DNA of 64,000 nt, taken from assembly GCA_949592205.1 (NCBI GenBank), contig CATIUR010000001.1, forward strand, positions 41,867,001-41,931,000, written 5' to 3'. A program made the translations under genes and the position numbers. The notes beneath the pieces are model-generated. The model was not told the origin of the DNA and did no database searches. It saw only the letters and a list, made by a program, of their open reading frames with translations. The stretch is from Helichrysum umbraculigerum. Taxonomy: Eukaryota > Streptophyta > Magnoliopsida > Asterales > Asteraceae. Shown here piece after piece: positions 45,998 through 58,243 of this stretch; position 1 is the stretch's first letter, and every line of letters starts with the position of its first letter.

Positions 45998-48627
45998 TGT
46001 GACACCCGTCAAATTAGGACTAGTAATTAGTGCCTAATCACTTGCTAATACATGTATTTAGTTCTATGTTAGGCTAATTAATGTATCAATATATATATAT
46101 ATTGTTGGATATATACAATTATGCTATTTGATTAAATCGTACACAACTCAAATCGAATGTAATTCGGTTCAAATAATACGGATGTTGGTGAACAATTTTA
46201 TTAAATAATATTACATTATTTAATAACACTATTGTATTTAAAATATTATTTTGATAATATTTCGCTTATATTTCGTATCGTACAATTAACGGTTATGCGA
46301 TAAAAATATTAAACGCGCAAACAATCAAAACAAAACCAAATTATATTTTATAACTCAATTACAAGGTATTTGATGAAATACTTCAACAAAAATATCGAAT
46401 AAATATTCGTATTTTAAAACTTACTATTAACGCGTATTAAATTAATTAAACGTTTAAACAACCAAGAAAACGAACACCGCACGGAGCGCAAACGCAGGAA
46501 GCAAAAATTTGGGACACACCCACTTGGGGTGGGCCTCACAAAACCGGCCAAAGGGATGAGGAGGTCAAACCCCACCCCATTCCTTTCTCCACTCTCATTT
46601 CATCATCATCATCTCTTCTCTTTCTTCTTTCTTTTCTCTCATTTTAAGCACCACCACCACCACCCTTCAACCACCTAAAAGCACCACCAAACAACCCCAA
46701 ATCACTCGACTCGTTTGGAGAAAAAGAACCACCACAACAAGAGCTTCATTTCCATCTTTTCGGAATCTCTTCGCGTTAACTTGTAAGATTCCCGACACTT
46801 TCGAAAAATTTTAGATTTTCGATTCTTTTTACTTGTATGTTGTTCCTCTAGCTTTGTAGTGTCCAAATATATGTTTGAAACTTGTTTTCGGAACATTGTC
46901 GGGAAATGTCGGTTTTGGTCATTTTATGAAAACGACACCTAAAACGACACTCGACACAAAGTAGGAGTTTTAATAAGCTTAATGAACCAAAATATGGGTT
47001 GGGTAAAAGAATCAGACCATGTGGTGGTCGTTAAACACGTTTTCGACAACTTTGGAAATTGAACAGACTTAAGTGTCGCACGGCTAGATCCAGTATAGCG
47101 TCACTTCCTTAAGTAACGCATTAAGTGTCGCTAAAAGCCCTAATTTTTCGTCACTTGCCTAAGTGCCGCTAAAAGCCCTCTTTTACCGTCACTTCCTAAG
47201 TGTCGCGAATTTCATACCGTCACTCGAACCCGACACTTGCTTAAGTGTCGCCCCAAAATCGATTTGCAATCTACCGAAACTTACACCGACACTCATACCC
47301 GACACTTGCCTAAGTGTCGCCCCTTATGCGTCACTTCTCCAAGTGACGCTACTAATACAGAATTTACCATTTTATGCGACACTATTTGAGTGTCGCCTAA
47401 ACCCCTAGTGTCGCTATAAGTGACGCTAAAAATAGAAAGTTGTCGAACTTGTATAATTAATCTCAAACCTTTATACGATACGACTTCTAAAACACACTGG
47501 AACATACTTTTAAGTATAACACTTCGAAATCATGATGATAATGTTGAGATTATTATTACAAATAATCACCAACGGGCCGTACACGTTTTCAAAACTAAAT
47601 CAAATCAACCAAATCGCAGTCATTTGGACAAGTAAATCAACCAAATGGTAGTCATTTGGACAAGTAAATCAACCAAATCGTAGTAATTTGGACATTCTAG
47701 TTGGATAAACAACTACAAAGGTAGTCTTTATAGATACCTACTCGTGTTAATAACCATCGCGTGTCATGGACACCCTCACGTTACAAGTCTTCGGACATCA
47801 TTACTCGGCTAACCAACTCAAGTTTATTAAGTTAAACTCTCAAGACTCAGGTGAGTCTCATAGCCCCTATTTTACCGTTTTCATCAGGGGTGTGATACAT
47901 TGCTCGATTTATTTACATGTGAACGCAAGTACAATCAAATCAAATACTACATGAGTTTTTTTCAACTAATCAATTAAAATCCCTCCACAACATAGTTTGG
48001 TAATACATCTGTAGCATGAATGTTAGTATATGATATCATATAGGATTGACAATCCTCATCCGGTTAAGCAAGCACTAACTGGTCAAACGGACGTATTAGC
48101 ATTTAGGTAGACGAGTGTAGATTAGGCACTCGTAGGAGGCACCTCGATCGGAATTTCTTCCTTGGACCCGACCCTCAAGTTAAGCTCTGACTATGTGCTC
48201 ATGGCTGTATAACTTTTATTTTGCTTAATTGCAACTTAAATTCAATTAAATCTTGTGGTTCATACGATATGTGTTGACATACAAACCTGTGAGCTCACCA
48301 GCATTTTGTTGACCCGTTTTAACATGTATCACAGGTACTCAGCAGTAGGTTGGACTGCCCGATCAGGATACTTAGCTCGTGTCAGCATGCAAACATTCAG
48401 AGATTTAGCTGCATTATTATATTTTGTATAAATTAATTATGTATGTAAATCTCTCAATTTCAAACCGAGCTAATGTAAACAATATTTTGATGTAAACTTT
48501 GGTTTTTCAACACAAGTTGTAAAACGACGCATATAGTGGTCGTTCATTGTATACCTTGTGTGCTTGATTATTGATTAGTTGCGCCCCGACCCGAATCGCT
48601 TCCGCATCATAATTTGGGGGTGCGACA
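45998..48627 (+). repeat. 3' LTR of the plus-strand Tekay element (2630 bp)
   Basis: TGTGACACCCG...GGGGGTGCGACA. A pyrimidine-rich run followed by CACCACCACC lies at 46580-46680, in the likely transcribed leader part. The word cluster at 47071-47428 uses AAGTGTCGC/GCGACACTT. It shares blocks with the solo LTR at 54089-56567 in opposite orientation, so they belong to one family. Confidence 0.88.
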
Positions 48628-50117
48628 ACGAACGTCCATCATCTCTTCGCTCAATATTTCATTTGCAACCTCACACATTTGTCGGCATACTGGTGAGCTG
48701 AAGATCTGAGAAATAGACTACGTTGGCACCAGTGTCTGCTGGATCAAAGTCAGTCTTCATGAAGTGCACTCGAGCTCACAATGGCATAATCTTCATCCAA
48801 TCTTTTCACCAACTTTTACCACGAAAATAAAACTAAAACGATTGTAGAAAGTGAACCGAACTGATGTCTTCTTTCGGATAAATGCAGAATCAAGATACAC
48901 CATATGTTGGGTGGAGATAATGGACAAGGAACCTACTCATCAAGAGCTGCTGATGTAAACTAACTGCTCTAGATGATCTGAATGTGCTGAATCCAACGAC
49001 CATTTATCACCCAAGATCTTCTCCGACAAACTGATGAAATGAAGCTGTTGTTGTTCTTATCGGTAGAAATCTCTAGCTTACATCCCGTATATTCTGGATC
49101 CATTCCCTGGTTACATGGCGAATAAGTGGTCCCTGATGGTGATGAAAAATGTGAAGGGGCGGATGGATGGGCGAATGTAGGTGGATAGGGTGATGGTGGA
49201 TGGTAGTGATGATTTCATGTTCCATGTAACACCATGCTAGCAACCAAGGAAATTGTAAGGTTTGGTTATAGGATGTTGAACATATGGTGAAATTGGATGT
49301 GATCTGTTTGATGACCTAGTCATAGACAACTATAATGTGATCATCTATGTGCCTAAAAGAGCCATCTCTTCCCTATAAAGCAATGCTCAAAAGGTTCCCA
49401 AATCTAATGAACTTGTAAGTTCCCCTTGCGTCTTTCCATTATACTCAAAAGCTCTTCATCCATAGGCGTCAGTCCCTGTTTAATTGAAAAAACAAGTTTG
49501 ATCTAACAAACAAGTGATCATTCTCCAAATCACAGATTCACTGGTTTGCTAAAGAACAGTGCTTTGAAGAAACAAACCAGTGTATGACTTCGAGTTTGAT
49601 CTCACACATAAAAGTGTCAGTTGCCTATAATTTCACTATAGTACAAACAACAGATATGGGAATAATAATATGAGCAATTAAATCAGGCAAACAAGTATAA
49701 AGATGTTCACAGCACATACTTTTAAACGAGTTTGAGCATAATACAAATATTGACATGCAAATCATGTTACCAGATAAATCATTTAAAGATCTTTTATATG
49801 TGTTCACAGAAATATATGTAAGTACCTCAAATGCTCGAAATACATGAGTGAGTAGTGTAAGATTACTAAGGTTGCTAATCCCATGTTTGTTAGTGAAAGG
49901 ATATATAAGAACTTTAGATAATGGCAAAATAGATGTTGCAATAAAGTTCAAACAAGTGGGAGAAGGAAGTTTTGAAGGTTTTGACAAAAGTTTTGAAGTT
50001 CATTTTGAAAATCATCCTTATTTGTTCGTAAAAACTTAGAAAACCTTAAACATTTATTTTAGGGTTTCATTTTCTACTTATTTGGGTTATCTTATCCTAA
50101 ATTAACTACTATTACGA
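48628..50117. other. Unassigned island with weak exon-like pieces
   Basis: I see no LTR, PBS or retroelement domain here. On the minus strand a good 3' splice site (TTTTTTCAATTAAACAG) precedes an open block starting at 49475 (GLTPMDEELLSIMERRKGNLQ). Another open block lies near 48690-48790. On the plus strand, 49848-50039 is open but matches nothing I recognise. It may be a host gene remnant or the distal interior of the Athila-like derivative to the right. Confidence 0.35.
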
Positions 50118-50196
50118 CTACTTAAAGCTACGTTAGACACGGGTTGCCTCCCGAGAAGCGCTTGTTTTTGTTCGAGTCACTAGCTTGACTCTAGCA

Positions 50197-50967
50197 CTAT
50201 TTATCATGAAATCCTAGCGGCTTTCTTGCATCCATCAGTAGACACAAGTGGTAATATTGGTACATACCTAAGAGTTTAAAGCATGTTAAGGCTAGGGTAT
50301 GTCCAATATGCGGAGATGGTTCAAAGTGAGGGAACTGCTTTACCGGAGGTATAACAAATCTCTCAACTTTTATTACCTTCATAAGTTGGATGGGCAGAAT
50401 GGGTTGGTCAATGGGGTCCTTACTTCTCTTGGACGTATACGTCATTATGTGGTGGAGAGTTGATTTGTAGGGCAACCATGACGCAGAACCCACCTTACTT
50501 CCTATGGTCTTTGATTCGATGAAAATGTTGTACATTGGGTATGGAGGTGGGACAGAGTCCATTAATGTCTCCAATCTTGTAACAACATTCTCATCGACTA
50601 CTTGGGTAGAAGGTTCAAATTGATCAAGGGGTGATTCATCTGGAAGGCCATGTGGGATATAATCAACCACAACTAGTTGTGGGATAGCATCAACCACGTT
50701 GTTTTGATTCGGGATGATATCACTGCTTAGAGTTGGTGCATATTCCTCCAGTCCTTCTGAAGCTAATTCTTCCACCTCCAGGCTCTCCATTCCTATTTCT
50801 TCGTCCACCAAGTCATACTCGTCACCCTGGCCAGTAGTTTCGAGTTGCAGTGGTTCGGAAAGTTCCTGAATGAACTCTCCGTTGATCTGGGACGTTGATA
50901 AGTAAGGAGTATGTGAAAGTTCAGAAGATTGTGAAGGAGTGATGTGACCAAACTCATGATAGTGCAA
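50197..50967 (-). CDS. ORF of an Athila/Tat-like non-autonomous element, unknown product
   Basis: The ORF has 256 codons. The product is acidic and Glu/Pro/Ser-rich in its first two thirds (for example EEIGMESLEVEELASEGLEEYAP), ends in a more basic segment and has no zinc knuckle or enzyme motif. Just downstream on the minus strand (50143-50163) lies GCGCTTCTCGGGAGGCAACCC, a string I recall from near the 3' part of many Athila/Tat-type elements. Further broken frames (50793-51311) continue upstream toward the PBS at 51618. It is most likely a decayed element protein rather than a host gene. Confidence 0.4.
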   Translation of the reverse strand: MHYHEFGHITPSQSSELSHTPYLSTSQINGEFIQELSEPLQLETTGQGDEYDLVDEEIGMESLEVEELASEGLEEYAPTLSSDIIPNQNNVVDAIPQLVVVDYIPHGLPDESPLDQFEPSTQVVDENVVTRLETLMDSVPPPYPMYNIFIESKTIGSKVGSASWLPYKSTLHHIMTYTSKRSKDPIDQPILPIQLMKVIKVERFVIPPVKQFPHFEPSPHIGHTLALTCFKLLGMYQYYHLCLLMDARKPLGFHDK

Positions 50968-51311
50968 GTCTGTGTTGAGTGAATTAGATGTGGTGTGTGT
51001 GTGTTCCTCTCATCTTCCTGTAGCCTATAGTTGAGTCTAACTTGATTCCTATTATCCACTTGGAAGTTTGCTTGTTGTTCATTCATGATATCAGTGTCGT
51101 GTCTTAGCATTTATCCGCGTGGGTTAAAAGGAGGTGAGAAAATAGTATTCAGAAAGGTTAAGGGCATATCTCTCAAGTCAGAATTCTCATTCGATTGTGG
51201 TTCAAGAACAGGGTAAGATGAGTGTGGGTTGAGTGATAAGGATTGATATTGATGTTGATTGGGGCTATAGGTGTTTGATTGAGATTCTAAATGTCCTATG
51301 CCTAACATCAT

Positions 51312-51617
51312 ATGTCCCTCACATTCTCCATCAAAGTGGGGAACATCATATATCCTACATCCAATTTGAAATATTTAAGTAAGACTTTGCACTTGATCTT
51401 TTATTGTTTCTACCCATGTGTTTAGTAAAGACAACATTTGAAGAAGGTATAAGAATTATATTTGAGGTGAGAAGGGGTTTTAATCTAAACTAAGCTAAGC
51501 TAAGCTAATCTATGCTAATCTATGGGCAGAAAGTAACTTCTGACAAGGAAGGTCCAACTCAAAAAAGGATCTCTTAAAGACTAATTTATCTAAACAGGCT
51601 CCGAATTGCACTATCAT
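51312..51617 (-). other. Leader-like region of the Athila-like derivative
   Basis: No gene. A short repeat of CTAAGCTAAGCTAAGCTAAT type is at about 51490-51520. Confidence 0.4.
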
Positions 51618-51634
51618 CCCCGGCAGAGGAACCA
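51618..51634 (-). promoter_or_regulatory. Degenerate tRNA-Asp-type primer-binding site
   Basis: The minus strand reads TGGTTCCTCTGCCGGGG, against TGGCGCCGCTGCCGGGG in the Athila element at 61242. It is preceded by TTTT, as in the other Athila copies. Confidence 0.7.
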
Positions 51635-54088
51635 AAAACCTTATGTGTCCCCGGCCGGTCGATTCAGGAATCGCTTCCTGTCGTTGCAGACCTTTCCGCT
51701 GGCGGCGGCATCAGTGGTGGTTTTAAATTTATAATAGTCGGGGGGAGCCTAAACCTCCATACTACCTACTAATACTGGGTATGAATACCTGGTATGAGTA
51801 TGCGGTAAGGATGATCCAGGGTCGTTCCTCACGACGGTAGAATTGAAACAGAGCTAGTTCTGACAACTTAGTAATTAAGCTAGGGTTTTGAAAGATAGAA
51901 ATGTAATTATTTTTGGGTTTTTATTTATTTAAACTACTAAAACTAAGAAAGCATAAAAGAAAAGGGAGGCTAGCAGATATATAACACTTAAGGATAACAA
52001 AGACGTGGTTCACCATGATTTAGGATAGCGTATTATTGGAATGATGATTATTGGGGACACATTTAGCCAACAAACAAATAAACTTAGGTATAAACACTAG
52101 TACCCTACTTATTTAGTTCCGGTTCTAAATTAGTATGTCACTGAGTACCTAGGTTATCGTGATTCTGTTCAGAACAGGTTGCTTAACCCCCCAGCACTGC
52201 CCTTGTGACGGTACAGTGACCCTTGCTCAACTACCATGTTACAGAATAGTGAGTCTCTGGAGATAACTCCGGGGTGCATGCATGAGGTAACAAACTGCCA
52301 TTAAGGATACTCTGACCGTTCTTAACACCTATGCCTAAATGTTATTACCTAATTATGTACTGGTTGTTTACTTTGTTATTCTAAACTGTCAGTTAAATGG
52401 AATTAAGCGGTTTAAGCATCTTAGACTACTGATGAGTCTTCGCTTTCTTTTCAGAATTCCTTATTCAAACATTTTAAGCTCAAGTACTTCTATCATGAAT
52501 TAGACCCTCCTTTACAATCAATCGTTCATCCCTAGGTATACTTATGGTGTACAGTGCATTAAGTATTTCCACACCTTGTATAGTTCTAAGTATACTCACG
52601 GTGTACATTACTTTTAAGGTTTAGCATTTCCACAACTTTATGTATCCTAGACCATGTTCTAGAAGGGTTGCTTCTAGGTAATTCACGATGAGATGATCCT
52701 ACGGCATTTCCTTAGCTTCCACGTATTTGTACTCCACACGAGGTGTTTCCAACGCTATACGAAGTATAGTTCCGTTTTATGGAGTCTCATAGCTTCATAC
52801 TGTAACACAGATAACTATATATACGTAGTATTCAGGTTTGCAAAGTCCTATCTTAAGGGCAATAGTCACGTGAAAGATTGGAAAGGGTGAACGATAAAGT
52901 CTATATTCAGGATAAGCTTAGACTGATACAAAATATAACAACTCCCATTTATACAGATAGAATTAATGTAACATCATTCCTAACTATCTAAATCATGGCA
53001 AATTTACAAGCAACTACTCACAAAGCATACCAATAAACATTTCCAACATTAATAAATCACATACATCAAACAAGAACATTATGATAAATTAATACTAGAA
53101 AGGATAGATAATACCGATACGTGTTGCGAACAGAATAACAGCTTGTATTTCTTTTAATAATATCCAAGCATTACAACCGCTAGCCTCTAATAATTATATT
53201 ACATTACTAATCTAAAGAATAAAGAAAAGAAAAGGATTCTCCCCTAGTCTTCCCACTAGTTCCAAGGGTTAAACCCTAGAGAGAGAAACTAGAGAGAGAC
53301 TAGAGAGAGAACCTAGAGAGAGGAAGCGTGTGAGAGAGAAAGTGAGAGGTGTAGAAGTGTGGAGGTGTGTGAAATGTGGTATAAGAGGCCTCTATTTATA
53401 TGCAAAGGCTTGGAAGAAGGTTACAAGCACTTATGCACAAGATACAAGCCACAAAAGAACAAAGGTAGCACATGGGGATGCCAGGGCCGTACACGGCTTG
53501 GTTTAGGCTGTGTACTTGCTGTTTAGGGCCATGTACTGGCTTTTTAGGCCATGTATGGCCATATCAAGGCCGTGTACGGCTTGGTGTGGCCGTGTGATTC
53601 GTTTCGGCTTTTCTGCGTTGCTTCGGATGGCCATAACTTATTTGTTTCTTGTCCGTTTGACTTGATTCTTTTACCCATGATCTCGTAATTCCGTTATGCT
53701 TCTAATGATACCAAATTTGTAGAAATTGGAGGTGTGGGGCCCAAGCATGTCCGGAATACGTTTCAGGATCTTCGGATGCATTGTTCGGCTTGTAACTTTC
53801 TCGTCCTTGATCCAAATTGAGATTTCTTTATATCCACGCTCTCGTAATCTCCATAGATACAAAATAAGATAAGTTTGAGTCCTTGGTATGGAGTTTATAG
53901 TAGATTTGAGGTGTTGCTCAATTCGGTGCCAATTTCGGTTAGTTTTCCGACCTTTTTGTATGATTTTCAAAGGACCGGCAAGATTATACCTTTCTAACAA
54001 AAGTTGGTTAATAATGATGATTTTAAGATGTTTTTGTAAGAAAATAGCTAAATATGAGATAAATAATGTAGGTAAAAACGTGACTTTT

Positions 54089-56567
54089 TGTAACACCCCC
54101 AAATTTAATGATTTGCGGAAGCTTGATTTGGGTGTTACTAATCAATAACAAAGCACAAAGATATATAGTAAACGACTCTATATGCGTCGTTTTAACAAAA
54201 TATATTGATAATGGAAATGTTTACAACATTTAAAGCTTTACATAGCTCGAGTTTAAATAAAATGAGATTTCAGTACATAAGTACTTGTACAAAATATACT
54301 AATGCAAGAAAATCTCAATCGTCTGTATGCTGACTTGAGCTAAAGTCCTGAGGCAGAAACATCCTACTGCTTGGTACCTGCGATATATGCTAAAAGGTCA
54401 GCTAAAAGCTGGTGAGCTCACAGGTTTGAAATCAATTAATATAGTATGAACCGCAAGATTTAAATAATGAATTGCATCCAGCAATTAAATGATAGTCATC
54501 GTGTATACAGCCATGAGCACATAGTTGAGCTTAACTCGAGGGCCGGGTCCCCTATAGAGAATTCCGGGCGAGGTGCCTCCACGAATGCCTAATCAACATT
54601 CGTCTTCCCAAATATTAGTACGTCCGTTTACCCGGTTAGTGCTTGCTAACCCGAACGAGGAGGGTCAATCCTATATGGTACCATATACTAATATTCACGC
54701 TACAACGTATTAACAACTATGCTGACGGAGGACTTTAAATGATTAGTTTCGAAAAACTCATGTAGTATATGAAATGTTTGTACTTGCGTTCACATGTAAA
54801 AGTTGAGCAATATATCACACCCCTGAGTAAAACAGTAAAAGAGGGGCTATGAGACTCACCTGAGTCTGAAAGCGTTTAAACAAACGTAAGTTGATTAGCC
54901 GAGTATGAAGTCCACAGACTTGTAACCTGAGGGTGTCCACGACACGCGATGGTTATAATCATGATTGGGTATCTCAAAAGATCACCCTTGTAGTTGTTCA
55001 TCCAACTATAATGTCCAAATCTCCACTATTTGGTTGATATGTTTACTTGTTTGAAAAGTGTACGGCCCGTTGGTGACGGATTTGTAATAATAATCTCAAC
55101 TATTATTATTTTGATTTCGTGTCGTTTTACTTGAAAAATGTGTTTTGATTGTGTTTTAGAAGCCGTTACGGAATCTAAGTACGGGGGTCCGGGGGCAGCG
55201 CCCCTGGTAGCGGGGTCCAAGGGGCGGCAGCCCCTGGCGGGGTCCAAGGGGCAGAGCCCCTGGCTGGGGTCGAGCTGCCAGGTCAGCTTGGAAAATTTTT
55301 ATTTCTACTATATTGCTTTGGCGAAAAACGCATCTGGGATCTGAATTTGGGTAAAATCGAGTGATAAATTTCGAGTCTCAACACTTGGTAAAAATCTGTG
55401 TTTTTGAGGTTCTGGTTTGTGCGACGTTGGGTGCGACGTCGCAGGTCCCGACTGCGACGTTGAGTATGGCGTCGCTATGTGCGACTTTCGCAATTTAATG
55501 CGACGTTGTGCGTGGCGTCGCTATATGCGACGTTGTTGATTTCTGCGACGTAAGGGCCTGCGTCGCTATACGCGACGTCGGCAACTAAATGCGACGTTAA
55601 TGACGATGTCGCTATATGCGACGTGGTGACTGGTATTGCGACGTTGCAATTGACGTCGCAATTGGTCCAACCCAGATGCGACGTCGGAGTCTGTTCAGAT
55701 TCCGGTGGCCGGAAAATCGGTCGAAAGGCTTCCGTTCGGTCCAATATTTTTACCCAACCCTTCTAGGGACATTATAAGTTGTTACAAACTACTAACAAGT
55801 GAAAACATTTAAAAACGAGAGATTTCGGGATTTGTCGGAAACTTACAAAGTGTCGGATCAAAAATCCGAAAAGATAGGATGATAGATCGTGGTGTCGTGG
55901 TCGTTTTTCTCCAAAGCGATGCTATGATCCGAGTGCGTTTAGTATGTTTATTTGGTGATTTTGTGAGTATTTTGGAGGTGGTGGTGATTAGAGAAAAGAA
56001 AGAAAGAGAGTGTAAGAGAGAGAGAGAGTGATAAGAGAAATGAGAAAGAAAATGGTGGGGGAATGGGAGGTTAAGCTCCCATTTTTCTCCCCGCGTTCCC
56101 GCTCCGTGCGGTGTTCGTTTACTCCGTCGTTTAAACGTTAAATAATTATTTTACATATTAAATGGTACGTTTTAAAATGCAAATTATTACGGGATATTTT
56201 ATTTAAATATTTTACAATTTAATTTATATTTGAGTTATAATATGTAAGTTTGTTTATTTAGTTTGCGCGTTTTAATATGTTAAATTGTGTAAGTTCTGTT
56301 TGTACGATACGAATGAATACGAAATATTATCATAATAATGTTTTTGACATAAAAGCGTTATTTAATAAAATTGATCACCAAAGTCCGTATTAAATTGAAT
56401 CGAAATACATTCGATTTAAATTGAGTACGATTTAACCAAATCGCATTTTCGTATATATTCAACAATATATATAATTCGATACATTAATTAGCCTAACACA
56501 GAACTAATTACATGTATTAACATCTGATTAGGCACTAATTACTAGTCCTAATTTGGCGGGTGTTACA
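54089..56567 (-). mobile_element. Solo gypsy LTR, 2479 bp, TSD CTTTT
   Basis: TGTAACACCCCC...GGCGGGTGTTACA, flanked by CTTTT at 54084-54088 and 56568-56572. The host LTR continues across it. It is the same family as the 3' LTR at 45998-48627 but opposite in orientation. It has a GGGGTCC/GGGGCAGAGCCCC minisatellite (55183-55270) and a GCGACGT/ACGTCGC word cluster (55421-55686). A purine-rich GAGAGAG run is at 55995-56030. Confidence 0.92.
55183..55270. repeat. GC-rich minisatellite of about 27 bp units
   Basis: About three units of GGGGTCCAAGGGGCRGMGCCCC plus TGG. Each contains the small hairpin GGGGCAGAGCCCC or a variant. It lies inside the solo LTR. Confidence 0.75.
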
Positions 56568-56584
56568 CTTTTTGCGATACATCA

Positions 56585-57899
56585 GTTCCATCACCCTAAC
56601 TAAAGGTTCTCTAGTATCAATCCCATATCTTAGTGGTCTCACCCTGGTAATATCTCCTCATTTATAGTTCTATAAACCCCCTTCCATACTATTTTATTTG
56701 TTCAACTTGTCCGATTCACGTTGCTGATAGCCCACCATAAAGTTTAAATTTGTTTGAGAATCCAAATGAACTCATTTGACCATGACCGATACTTTTCTAA
56801 AAAGCTAAGATCCTAAGGTTTATCACAAAACAAATTTCTTTTAAAACTCGTAATCAGACTTGACCTTTTGAGTTAAAACGACCATTTGACCAACCAAAAC
56901 TTATCCTTTCAACATGAAACCAATTGCATTAGAAAGTAGACTCTTAAACTTGATTTTAAACTCAAGAAACGTTCAAAAACATGTAGTATCGACCGAGTTA
57001 TGACTCCACCAAAATCAACCACAAAATCTGTCCAAAACCGAAATTTTTGTCTAACACTTAACAAAAAAACAATCAACAATTATGATCAAAACTATAGTGC
57101 ACCGTCAGTTTAACACATTCCTAACCCTAATCATCCCACATATTCATCAAAGTTTGGATCTCAATGGATAGATGATTCGATTAACGATAAATACCATAAA
57201 ATTGAAAAATCAAGTTAGAGATCTACCAATTTAGCACGCTTATGATGAATGTCCCTTCCTAAAATTTGTAAGAACAACTAGTATGAGTCTCTTAACCATG
57301 TTTTTGAAAGAAACGGAAGAGTAATCGAGTGTTGAATATTGAAAACTTACCTCCGATCGCGTATAACAACTATTTCAGTTGCTAGAAATGATTAGAGGAT
57401 TGAACCCTCAAGATTTGGGTGTTTAATAACCAAATTCGTTTGAGAAACTTGCTTGGAATGACTGAGAACCGATTTAGGGGTTTGTAAAATCATTTAGGAT
57501 TACTAAATATGAGAATATATATTCAGCCGTCCAACCGGCGGTTGGACTTGCTCAGCCGGTGGTTTGAATGGCTCTTCGTGCGGCCCACACACACCCAGCC
57601 GGCGGTTGGGTTGGGCCAACCGGTGGTTGGGCCATCTGCCTTGAAATCCAAATTTGTTTGTTTTCCTAGCGTGTTTTAGTTTGTGCTTCATATGTTGTAT
57701 ATATCTTTTTAACTTAATCACTTTCGAATTTAATTGAGTTATTTGTTTCCACATAAGTTATGAATGTTCTCAAGATGAGAATTGCGTTTAACGCGGAGAA
57801 ATCGAGCATTTGATTCAAACTCAACGAGTCATAACTTGATTACATGGAAATGAATTTCAACATTGAAAGTACTATTGTGTTTTGGTGATGGTTGTCACA
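56585..57899 (-). repeat. Truncated LTR of the TGTCACA gypsy family
   Basis: It ends TTTGGTGATGGTTGTCACA like the LTRs at 36478 and 43437. Blocks such as AAAGTAGACTCTTAA and AATCTGTCC align with about 35160-35260. It is truncated at 56585, where the Athila-like LTR abuts it. It carries CCAACCGGCGGTTGG-type palindromes (57530-57635) that the 33631 element lacks. Confidence 0.75.
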
Positions 57900-58243
57900 T
57901 TACATATGTGAATACCATGCACATGGAAGTTACATGGAAGGTTTAAGCTTTCTTGGTTTAATCATATTTAGGGGAATAGCTATTTCATGGTAATACTATC
58001 AAGTCCCCCAATTCATATGTGTTGAATAACATTAGGTACGTACGAAATTTATAATGTTTTAGAAGGTGAAAAGGTGAAAGTAAGCTATACGGATTCATAA
58101 TGATCAATAAATATATGTTCTTTTCAAGAGTTGGTTGTTGGGATCTTGTTTTGAATCTTAATTCTTTTGGATTTTGCTTGTTTTTTGTTTTTGATATTCA
58201 GGTATACTTCAAGTAACACACCAACCTTGTAAGTATACAAGGA
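57900..58243. other. Unassigned stretch, possibly the upstream part of the Athila 5' LTR
   Basis: No gene. It lies between the TGTCACA LTR end and the small copia element. The Athila LTR tail is on the other side of that element, so this is probably the same LTR, but I cannot fix its start. Confidence 0.35.

Larger units (their letters stand above)
51642..56584 (-). repeat. 5' LTR of an Athila-like minus-strand derivative, interrupted by a solo LTR
   Basis: On the minus strand it starts TGATGTATCGCAAAAAGT (from 56584), resembling the TGATAAACGCCAAAATGT start of the array LTRs. It ends GGGGACACATA next to the PBS. Without the insertion at 54089-56567 it is about 2.46 kb. It contains GAGAGA-rich DNA (53277-53350) and a GGCCGTGTACGGC-type word cluster (53484-53600). 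The left part aligns by eye with the LTR at 63350. Confidence 0.7.

Noticed and set aside
49848..50039. Possible kinase-like fragment (IDVAIKFKQVGEGSFEGF) on the plus strand
   Set aside because: VAIK alone is not enough: no glycine-rich loop precedes it and no HRD or DFG motif follows.
53888..54148. ORF crossing the left edge of the solo LTR at 54089
   Set aside because: It spans an insertion boundary with a TSD, so it cannot be an original gene.
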